Below are positions 1-8,899 of a DNA stretch of 19,272 nt, one piece after another (positions within the stretch are counted from its first letter, which is position 1; the number at the start of each line of letters is the position of its first letter). The notes beneath the pieces are model-generated. The model was not told where the DNA came from. It saw only the letters and a program-made list of their open reading frames with translations, and made no database searches. Source of the DNA: Zasmidium citrigriseum (taxonomy: Eukaryota; Ascomycota; Dothideomycetes; Mycosphaerellales; Mycosphaerellaceae); NCBI GenBank assembly GCA_002786025.1, contig NHNW01000121.1, positions 1-19,272 of the forward strand. The letters run 5' to 3'. A program made the position numbers and the translations under genes.

Positions 1-900
1 TAGAGTTATACCTAGCTTATATATACTCGCTATAGCCCGTAATATTCGTTTCGACGCTATATATATAGCTAGAAGCTCTAGTTATATATTATCGGGGATC
101 TCGCTAAACTAGTCTAGTCTCTATATCTTTTCGATAATACGTAAACTATCTTTATAGTCTAGGTCGGCTAATATCCCTATTACTATATTTATCTTAATTA
201 AATTACGGTAATATAGACTATCGAGGAAGGTACTTTCGGACTATAGCGTAGTATTAGTATCTATATCCTAGGAATAGTATAGCTATATATACTACTATAC
301 TAGTATTATATTCCTAGCTATACTTTCCGTCTCGTCGCTATAGTACTCTAAGAGCTCTTTTACTATATCCGCCTCCGTTCTATCCGCTACTAGTCTCTAT
401 AAAGCCTCTAGCTATATAGTAGATAGATCGAATAGAAGGTATTAGTATTATAGTACTTACTCGACTTCTACCTAGCCTAGGGCCTAGAGCTAAGCGTCTA
501 TATTCTTACGTTATATAAGGTCCTCTTATTCTAACTAGGATACTATTAGCGTAATAGCGCTATCTAGCGGAATAGTCGTAGTAGCTATATCTAAGTTTAA
601 TTATATACTAAAGATAAATAGCGGAGTAACGCGCTACTCGTATTATAAGGAAAGATATTCTACCTATCGCGCGCTCTATATAGCTATAATATAGGGTATA
701 GTAGTAGTATCCTCTTCTTACCTAGTCTATAGGAATCCCTAGTAGTAACTCTAGACCTCTAACTTTACCTTATATCCCTCTTATTATATCTTTTACTCGA
801 TATAGCCTCTACTAACTCTAGCCTCCTACGCTTATAACTACTCCTATCTCGTACCTTTCGCTTATATATCTAGTAGTATAATAGAGTAGCTTCGTATCCT
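1..900 (-). pseudogene. RIP-inactivated gene of unknown function, 3' end beyond window
   Basis: The minus strand reads as one continuous ghost frame from about 900-950 down to base 1, roughly 300 codons, broken only by TAA/TAG at likely Gln/Trp positions. Recognisable sense stretches include DSAITLIVS (around 550), ADIVKELLEYYSDETESIA (around 360) and FLDSLYYRNLIKINIVIGILADL (about 240-170, quoted in part). The predicted chain is soluble, rich in Leu/Ile with acidic patches, and has no obvious membrane segment. A Trp-rich segment near 480-500 is inferred from clustered TAG codons. I do not recognise the family. It is divergent from the SNF2 gene that starts near 1080, so the two may have shared a promoter. 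The protein continues past the left edge. Coding nature is well supported; function is unknown. Confidence 0.65.
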
Positions 901-1080
901 CGAAATACCTTAGTATACTACTACTATATAGTACTACTACTACTAATATATCGAGTCTCTCTATAACCTATATTTATACCTAAAGTATAGTAAAACTAGG
1001 GATAGAGACTTACCTAGTACGAAATTAAAAAAAGAGAGTATATATACTAATAAATCTAGATACCTTACCTAGTTAGTTTA
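900..1080. promoter_or_regulatory. divergent intergenic region
   Basis: This is a short gap between the unknown minus-strand ghost gene and the plus-strand SNF2 ghost gene. It is A/T-rich, with a homopurine patch around 1025-1038. The natural reading is a shared bidirectional promoter, but both gene starts are uncertain because ATG would be changed to ATA by RIP. No specific operator or TATA element can be claimed among the many TATATA runs produced by RIP. Confidence 0.3.
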
Positions 1081-1666
1081 TATATAAGAATAACCTCTAC
1101 CTAATTATACCTACTAAACTATAGCCTACCTCCTATAATATAGAGCTCGACTAGGTATAACTATATACTATATTAAAGACTATTATCTACGGGGTTAAGA
1201 GATCGTACTCGTTTAGGAGTAATATCCTAGTTAATATCGTAAACTATATTATAAGCCCTATAAACCCTTATATAAACTACTTATACTTATAGGCTAAATT
1301 ACGATAAGCTCTCTATATCCTTAACGAAACGAACTATTAGCTTATAATTTAAGAGCTATATAACTAGGATCTCTTATCGTATATCCCTATTAGCGCGCTA
1401 TATATATATAAAGCTAGCTAACCTTACTTTACTCTAGAACTCTACGCTAGGAGAGTCTTTATTACTTTCTATAAGAACTACTAGTAAAATTATAAAAGCG
1501 ATCCTATTTATATAGAAGTATATAAGCGAGTAAATAGCTCGTCGCTATATCGCTATAACGATATTATTAGTAAGTAGCTCGAGCGTTAGACTATTTAAGA
1601 CCTTCTACTACTCTCTTCCTTTCTCTCTATAATAATCTCTTTATCTTCCTCTCCTTCCTTTCTACG

Positions 1667-1688
1667 AACTATTAGCTAATAATTAGTT
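1667..1688 (+). repeat. possible degenerate relative of the intron palindrome
   Basis: AACTATTAGCTAAT followed by AATTAGTT resembles the core of the SNF2 intron palindromes (ACTATTAGC / TTAGTTT) and has a 10-bp self-complementary centre. However, the surrounding frame can be read straight through from 1080 to 2363, so an intron is not required here. It is preceded by a pyrimidine-rich tract (about 1605-1663). This could be coding sequence for a Ser/Leu-rich stretch. Confidence 0.25.
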
Positions 1689-2363
1689 TTAATTTTAACT
1701 TAGTAGTATTTTATACTATATTAATAAGCGATATTAATACTAATTACCCCTAACCGATAGCTATAACGACTACCTCCTACTACCTAACTATATTTATACC
1801 TAACTATCTATAATAATAGTATAATAGACTTCGACGAGGATTTCGAGTCTACTTCTAGCGCCTCTTAAGAGTAGATACTATAGCCTATCTCGCCTCTTCT
1901 AGTAGACTAGTTATTCTTAACTCTAGTACCTATAAGTCTTCTTAGTACCCTACGCTAAACTAGACTTATAGCCTCTACTTCTACTAGTAAGAATAAGCGT
2001 AAGGATATAAGTAGTAGTATAAACGATAAGTCTAAATCCGCTAAGAGACTATAGCGAACGAAGATACTCTAAGAGAAGGCTACGAAGACTAGAGAGAGCG
2101 TTAGTAGAAGCGTCCTAGAAACCTATAAGGCTAAGGAACTAAAGTTAATCGAGAACTAATAGTAGATAGAGGCCTAATAGCGCCTAGAGAAGAAGCTAAT
2201 CCTAATATTCGAGAGCTATAGTATCTATATTACCTAATACCCTCTTAGTAGTAGCCCGCTAGAATATAAGGCTAGCTATATAAACCTAAAGAACCTCTCT
2301 TAAGTAGGAGAGATTTAGTATATTCTCTAAACTAAGGTTAATACTCTAATTAACCTTTACGTA

Positions 2364-2470
2364 GTACGTTTAAAATATTAAAATAAACTAAAACGTTAGC
2401 CTATAGTTTAGTAAGTACGAATAAACTATTAGCTAACGTTTTAGTTTAAAATAATTATCTAACTATTAAG
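2364..2470 (+). other. hairpin-bearing intron 1 of the SNF2 gene
   Basis: The 5' site is GTACGT at 2364, the branch point CTAAC at 2459-2463, and the 3' end AAG at 2470. Removing these 107 nt joins the upstream frame (codons starting at positions divisible by 3) to the downstream SNF2 frame without a shift. Inside sits an inverted repeat with 27-nt arms, 2384-2410 and 2422-2448, with two mismatches and an 11-nt loop. The arm begins TAAACTAAAACGTTAGC, the same family as the other SNF2 introns. The AAG acceptor is less usual than TAG/CAG, hence moderate confidence. Confidence 0.72.
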
Positions 2471-3764
2471 CTAACTATAAGCTAGTCGAGATATAGTAGC
2501 CTTACTATTACCTCTAACTAGCTTAGCCTTAAGGCTAGCCCCTTACTATATAACCTTTCGAACGGTACTATTACTAGCGATAATATTACTAGTATAGATA
2601 TTCCTAATAGCTAGAGGTTTCCTAATAATAAGCCGACCTATATATACCTCTATATCTTATAATTTATATAAGCCGCTATACTTTAGGACGCCGCTAGATA
2701 GGCGTTTAATCCTACTCTTAAGATCTTTACTAGTCTAGTCGATAATAAGCGCGATAAAGTCTTCTTCGAGAACGACTTAAAGTAGTATAGCGAAGATATC
2801 TACTATAGTATTATACTCTAAGTACTTATATATACTAAAGTCTAATATACTACTAGAAGCGGCTATAGTCTATACGATAAGATACTATAGCTCTCGATCT
2901 TTACCTCTAAGGACGGTAATACTATAATATAAGAATAGGAGAAGCGTTAAGCCTAGGTATAGAAGAGTATCTTATCGAAAGGCGAGACTATAGGTAAGAC
3001 TAGTATCGAATTAATAAAGAGTACTACCTTAGAACTTCTCGAGTAGGTAGAGGCTATTAATAAGTTCGTTAATAAGGGTAAGACTCCTATACTAAGCGAC
3101 GATATCGATATACTTAATATAGAGACCTAGCGACGTATCCTCGAAGTAGTATCTAAAGGTAGCGAGATACTCTACTCTAATACTAACTACTAGAACTATA
3201 ACTTCTTTAATACTATTATTAACCCTAATAACGCTAAGAAGTAGATAGAGAAGTACGTCGCTATTAATACTAAGCTCTATAACCTAATATTAAAAGCGGT
3301 ATAAGAAAATAACGAGTAGTTCTACGTAGAGCTAATAATATTCGATAAGAACTACTAGGATCGCTTCCTCGCCCTCTATTCCTCGCTTAATTTATATAGT
3401 ACTCCTACTCCTTCGTTCGATAAGGCTATTAAGGAACTTAGTTATACTATTACGACTAGCCTCCCTAAACCCGACTCTATTACTAAGTAGAACTTCTAAA
3501 TTACCTTCTCTAGTCTCGGCCTCCTACTATAGTAACTATTAGGAACCCTTTAGATAAAGAAGATATTAGAGTCTAATATTAAGGCTTATATCCTCGCTAA
3601 TAATACGGGTATTAGTAAGATAGTCTAATCCTTCCTACTTATAATCGCGTATACTAACTAGATCGAGGTAGACTAAGTAGTAGTTTAGTAATAGTACGAC
3701 GAACTCTTAGTTAAGATAAAAGAGGTAGTTAAGCTAATAGCTAAGCTCGACTCTAATACTTAGC

Positions 3765-3898
3765 GTAATAATAGCCTTATTAAAGTTCTTTCCTATAAGT
3801 TTTTTAAACTAAACTATTAGCCAATAGTTTACGAACGAACTATTAGCCCTTATTTTAGTTTATATTTCGTAAACTTTAGCTAATTATTCTTTCTATAG
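3765..3898 (+). other. hairpin-bearing intron 2 of the SNF2 gene, 5' end uncertain
   Basis: The 3' part is convincing: GCTAAT branch-like sequence near 3878-3883 and a TATAG acceptor ending at 3898. It contains an imperfect inverted repeat, 3805-3831 with 3836-3862, of the TAAACTAAA/TTTAGTTTA family. The only CpA found in the inner block lies in this hairpin (3822). A GT directly before the hairpin (3799) gives the wrong phase, while GTAATA at 3765 gives the correct phase. I use 3765, but a small indel with a 5' site closer to the hairpin is also possible. Confidence 0.5.
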
Positions 3899-5222
3899 AT
3901 ATAATAGATACCGAGCCTCTATATCCCTAAGCTAACGAATATACTACTAAGATTAATATACTTCTACCGATACCTATTTATAAGCCCTCTATTATCTACG
4001 TTCCGCTCTCTACTCTTACTATATAGACTCGAGACTACGCGAAGTTCTTTAGTACTAATAATATTACTTATAATATTATCCTTAAGACTTTCTATAATAT
4101 TAGTAGCGTTAAAGATAGATAGTATTTTAAAAGCTTTAAGATCTCTAGCGATAACGATCTAGGCTTTATCGCCTATCTTAACGACCTACCTACTAGTAAT
4201 TACTAAACTAGTTAGACCCTTATCCTTACCTCTTACTAGGGCCTATATTATTATATTATAGAGGAGATCCTCGATACTAATATTAGAGATAGTACTAACG
4301 TACCCCCTAAGCCCTCTAAGAAAGCCTATAGAAAGTATAAGGCTCTAGTTAACGATAATAAAGACGAGGGAGATAGTAATAATCCTAGAGAGAGGGCTAA
4401 CTTTAATAAAGACGAGCCTATTAACTTTACTATAGATAACCGTATAGTAGATAGAATTATCGCTAAATACCGTCTAATTATTCCTACTAACTTCTTCGCT
4501 ATACTCTTTATCGACGAGGCCTATTATATTAAGTCGCTTACTAGTAAGTAGAGTATATATCTCTATCTACTTATCGCTAGTATCGTCCTTATTACTACGA
4601 CTTCTACGAAGCGGTCTATTCGCGATATCTATAGCGTCTTTCGATTTATCTTTAAGAATCTTAAGAAGCTAGATAGTATTAATACGTCTATTAATAATTA
4701 GGCGGCTTACCTAAACCTCTACGCCGCCTTAAAGACGAAGTATAATAGTAATATCTTTACTATTAAATCCGACTCTAAGTATTATAGTTACTTAGAGATA
4801 CTAAATCTAGAGAGCTTTCGGAAGATCTATAATAATAAAAAGCGTACTAACGATATTAATATTAGCTATAATCTTCTCCTTCTTATCTACTCCCTTACTA
4901 TCCTTTATTAAGTAAAGGGTAATACTATAAAGGCTACTAGCTAGGAGATTATCCTCGGTTTAGAGATCCTAGCCTACCGCTTTAAGACTATTAAGCTCTA
5001 TATAGGTCTATAGTAGTATAGCCTCTACCGCGAAGTCGAGGAGATTATTACTAAGACTACTAACTATACTATAGGTAAAGCTACTATACTTAACGATAAA
5101 GACGAAGATAGTATAGCTAGTACCCTTAAGCGTTATTACTAGATCCTTACGACCTTTTACCTCTACCTAGACCTTCTTACTACTCGTTATATCGAGTTCT
5201 ATATAAAGGCTATATATACTAA

Positions 5223-5305
5223 GTAAGTTATAAGTAAACTAAAATATTAGCTAATATTTTAGTTTATTATTATAGATTAAATATTTTACTAATCTTATTA
5301 TATAG
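5223..5305 (+). other. hairpin-bearing intron 3 of the SNF2 gene
   Basis: It has GTAAGT at 5223, a perfect TACTAAT branch point at 5287-5293 and a TATAG acceptor ending at 5305, 83 nt in all. Excision joins the N-lobe frame to the C-lobe frame exactly in phase. Bases 5235-5266 form a perfect palindrome with 16-bp arms and no spacer (TAAACTAAAATATTAG and its reverse complement). This is the clearest of the family. Confidence 0.88.
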
Positions 5306-6351
5306 AGTATTAGCTAAGCTTAATACCTTCTAGTAGATATATAACTATACTAAGTTCGATATCGAAGGTTTTATACTAACTAAGCGTATACTTATAGCTA
5401 TCTACTTTACTACTACTTTAGTAAAGGCTTATATTATCTACTATCTTCTTCTAGCGTATATTATTACGTATAGTAAGAAGGTCGCTATTTAGGCTACTAA
5501 GCTACCTATCCTTATATAGCTCGAGGTCTTACTCGATATCCTCTAGATTAATACTATTTCTATTCGTACTAGTAAGCGTAATAGTAATCGCGTCTAGGCT
5601 AAACTAGACTTTAATAAGAACCCTAAAGTCTAGGTTATCTTCTTATTAGTTATTTCCGCTTAAGAGTCTATAAATCTCTAGAAAGGTAGTTATATCTAGA
5701 TTATTACTAATCCTATCTTCGCGACTACTAAGATCTAAATTATAGGTCGTATAAGCTACGTTAGCTAGATTAAGGAGTAGATTATCTATAATCTTACTAT
5801 TAACGAGACCTATAACTAAATCCTCTAATATATCTATATAGATCGCTATTATACCCTTATTACTAGATAGACTACTATTAACCTAGAGTTAATAGCTAAC
5901 GCCCTTAACTACTATACTAAAGACGAATAGTAGAGATTCGAAAAGTAGGCCTTTTATAATAAGGATAGCTCTACTCCTCTTAGCCTCGTATAGGAGAACG
6001 TCTATAGCCTTTTCTTCGACGCTATAGTACGTAATATATTTAGAATTCGCTCGACCTATAGTAGTACTTAAAGTAACTCTAATAGCTTTAAGAAGAACTT
6101 TATCCCTAAGGAGACTCTTTTCTATCTTATATATAGTAAAGATATCGCCTACGAGACCGCTATCTAGTATCTCGCTTACTAATCTAGCTCTACCCTACCT
6201 AAGGTTAAGGCTAAGACTAGCTATATATATAGTATTAACCTTCCTAATTTACCTCTACTTAGCTAGAAAGATAGAGTAAAGATCTATATTATAATAGCTA
6301 AGAAGATAGTAGAGTAGATTAAGTATCGTATATATAGTATTAAAGTAGGAG

Positions 6352-6433
6352 GTAAGTCTTAATAATTAAACTAAAATATTAGCTAGTATTTTAGTTTAAT
6401 ATTTATCCTTTATATTTACTAACTTTATTATAG
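6352..6433 (+). other. hairpin-bearing intron 4 of the SNF2 gene
   Basis: It has GTAAGT at 6352, TACTAAC branch point at 6417-6423 and TATAG acceptor ending at 6433, 82 nt. Excision keeps the frame into exon 5. Bases 6366-6399 are an inverted repeat with 17-bp arms and one mismatch. Its core is nearly identical to that of the intron at 5223, which suggests a common origin rather than chance. Confidence 0.87.
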
Positions 6434-7138
6434 ATATTCTTTACTAGGCTATAAAGTAGGTCGAGGAACCTTCTATATATATTATAGGCGCTATTAAGCT
6501 TTATAAGCGTAAGACTAAGTATATTCCTAGCCTTAAGAAATACTACTTATACTATATTCCTACTAACGATAAGCTCTTTCTACTAGCTTCTCTACTAACC
6601 TAGGTTAACGTCCTTATAGAAAGTACTAAGGAATCTACTACTATACCTACTAAGTATACTCTCGAAACTAATAGTACTTCCCTCGCTACTAATAGCGACG
6701 TCGATATAATAGGCGCTAATAATACTAACCTCGATTCTACTAGCGCTACTATATAGTCTAGCTATCTAGTTATCGCTCTAAAGCTAATAAAGACTCGTAA
6801 TAACGCTCCTACTACTATTATTACTAAGAAGGAGATACTTAAATCCTATAAAGATAGTCTCTTTCCTAAGGCTTTCGAGGATAGTAAGTAGTAGCTAACT
6901 AAAGAACCTACCCTTAAGTTAAAGTCCTTCTATAGTTACTCCCTATAGTATAGTAGTACTATTCTCTATAGTCGCTATAACTTTAAGACTAGCTCTCTTA
7001 GTAGTATCCTAGAGGCTACTACGCGCTCCCGTACCCTACCGAAATAGAAAGATAGTACTCCTATTAATAGTAATAGTACTCTATTAGAGGATAGTAAGGT
7101 ATACCCTACCTAAATCGAAACGAATTAAAGGCCTATAA

Positions 7139-7156
7139 TTTAGGGTTAGGGTTAGG
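7139..7156 (+). repeat. internal telomeric tract
   Basis: Two and a half telomere units, TTTAGGG-TTAGGG-TTAGG, lie 12 kb inside the chromosome end in the same orientation as the terminal telomere. The tract starts 10 bases after the likely stop of the SNF2 gene and marks the change from complete to incomplete RIP saturation. It also contains the TTTAGGG variant seen at the inner edge of the terminal telomere. Possible origins are a former chromosome end, telomere-mediated joining, or the 3' junction of the LINE on its right. Confidence 0.92.
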
Positions 7157-8880
7157 ATTTTACTATTGCTTCTCTACTTAGGCCGAGAGATAGCAAGAAA
7201 TAAGCCTTATCTAACTATACTATCTATAGTATTACCTCTTAACCGACCTCTCCCTCTCTAGATCCTAAGACTTTCCGTCGTCTACTATCGACCTCTATTT
7301 CCTCGATATTCTACTTCTATAATATAAGCTTTAAGGAGTCCTAGACTAGCTTATCTAGGATTAATCGCTTCCCTCCGTAGGTAGAGTTAGCCTTCTATAT
7401 CGTACTACCGTTATTATCTATAGTAATTATAGTAGGTTTTAGAGAGTTTATCTACTAGGGTCCTAGAGTAGCTAGTACTTTAAGTTATAGTAACTCTCCG
7501 CCCTACTACGTAGGGGTTATAGTAGTTCTTATCCGAATCGACTACTATACTAGTAGAGAGTTAGAGTTAGCGTCTTAGCCGGATACGATTATCCTTTAAG
7601 ATTAGAGATCCGTATTACCGTCTTATCCGATATAATCTCTAGCTAAGATCTATACGAGTTCTATACTTAGTCTTATCCGACTAATATTTCCTATACGTAG
7701 AGAGTTAGTAATGCTTAGTTTCTAGCGTCTTACCTCCTATACTTATCGTTCTATAAGTTCCTTATCCGAGCTACGGTTTATCCCCTCTATAATCTACTTC
7801 CGCTTCCTAGATGTCCTTTTAGTCTATAGCTTTTAATAGCCTCTTTTACCTTTAAGTTTAGGTAGCTCCTAACTTGCTAGCGTACCTAGTTCTACCTAAT
7901 ACGTCTCTAGCTAAATTTTTTAGAGTTTATCGTCCTATCTAGGTTACTACCTAGCGGTTAGTCTAACTAGTCTCTATAGGTTAGGGTACTCTAGCGGAGT
8001 TAGGGGCTTAACCCTACAATCTTTATCTTATAGCTACTAGTATTTGCTATAACTATAACGGGGCCCTAGTACGATGTTCCCCTATAGCGTATAGTTACTC
8101 TACTTACTTATCTACGCTCGTCCTATCCTTAGTAGGGTGGGATTTATTATATAAGTTAGCTTACGGAGGCTATATTAAGGACGCTATAGTTTCTAATCGC
8201 TAAGTTCCCTCCCTTCCTTATACGCCTTTATAACTACCCTCTAGTAAACTCTACTTTCTTAGAGAATATCTTTCGGATTCGTACTCCGACTAGTACCCCT
8301 ACCTATAGGATAGGCCTTAATTATTCTACTAACGCTAACCGAATAGGACCCCTTACTACGCTATATACTATAGGGACCGAGTAGCTTAGAGTTACTATAA
8401 CGTCGTATCTCTATCGTACTAAAGAGCTACCCGAAGGTTATTATACTAGGTCGATCGGCTAGTTTTCGTCGTTTCCTAATATACGCTAGCCGCTCTTAGG
8501 CCTTTTAGGGTTCCCCTAGGCTCGGCGGATTAGTTCCTTACCCGAGATAGTATCTTAATTAATTATCGTCTTAATCTTAATACTAGGTAATATTATACTT
8601 CTTACGGACTTATTCGCCTTCCGGGGTAGGAGCTCTAATAAGATCGGCCTTTTATAGCCTTTCCCCTAGCTCTATATCGACTACTCGTAACGGATTATAC
8701 TCCGTCCCGGGTGCTTACTACGGGCCTAGAAGCGTCTTTACCGCGTCCTAATATAGCGACGTAGTAAGGTAGTTTTATATCGTTACCTAGGATAATTATA
8801 TCGTTACCGAGGATAAGAGGGAATTCTCTAAAGGTAGTAAACTTTACGATCGATTAATATATATCCTTACTCTAAACTAT
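7157..8880 (-). other. 1.7 kb without a recognised gene, probable 3' tail of the LINE
   Basis: Nothing here matches a family I know. On the minus strand short coding-like stretches occur, such as 7157-7450 (charged chain, ending at a TAA formed by the first CCTAACCC of the internal telomeric tract) and 7690-7900. They do not form one convincing frame with the ORF2 above. Two adjacent copies of a short motif encoding LGNDI-like residues lie at about 8786-8812. The likeliest meaning is the 3' untranslated tail of the minus-strand LINE, but a separate broken gene cannot be excluded. Confidence 0.4.
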
Positions 8881-8899
8881 CTAGACTTATACCCCGAAA

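Larger units (their letters stand above)
1080..7128 (+). pseudogene. RIP-inactivated SNF2-family helicase/ATPase, about 1,880 codons, five exons
   Basis: Proposed exons are 1080-2363, 2471-3764, 3899-5222, 5306-6351 and 6434-7128, which sum to a multiple of three. Exon 1 is a low-complexity and coiled-coil-like N-terminus with a Lys/Ser/Glu-rich part near 1990-2170. The SNF2 N-lobe follows. Its Walker A equivalent at 3599-3622 reads NNTGISKI, where D-x-x-G-L-G-K-T is expected. The DEAH-like box at 4513-4524 reads DEAY and is followed by IKSLTSK and a degraded TATPT motif. The C-lobe lies in exon 4: a VQVIF...SA.ESINLQK-like stretch near 5630-5690, and motif VI at 5745-5768 reading G-R-I-S-Y-V-S-stop for GRxxRxGQ. 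The changes D to N, G to S, T to I and H to Y are all RIP-type transitions. Exon 5 is Ser/Thr-rich and disordered. The start is a guess (ATA at 1080, possibly former ATG); the stop is TAA at 7126 or possibly 7111. The SNF2 family is clear; the subfamily is not. Confidence 0.85.
1..7138. other. RIP-saturated block (inner)
   Basis: By eye this stretch contains a single CpA dinucleotide (3822, inside a hairpin) and no TpG, while CpG, TpA and ApT remain common. In Pezizomycotina, RIP changes C to T mainly at CpA on either strand, so this is the end point of repeated RIP. CpG retention argues against ordinary methyl-CpG decay. Coding frames survive except for TAA/TAG at probable Gln and Trp codons. 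The state ends at the internal telomeric tract at 7139, after which TpG and CpA reappear (first TpG at 7167). I did not compute a RIP index. Confidence 0.9.

Noticed and set aside
1326..1350. ACGAACTATTAGC-like sequence as another intron palindrome
   Set aside because: It resembles one arm of the SNF2 intron palindromes but has no partner arm nearby, no splice signals, and lies in a continuous ghost frame.
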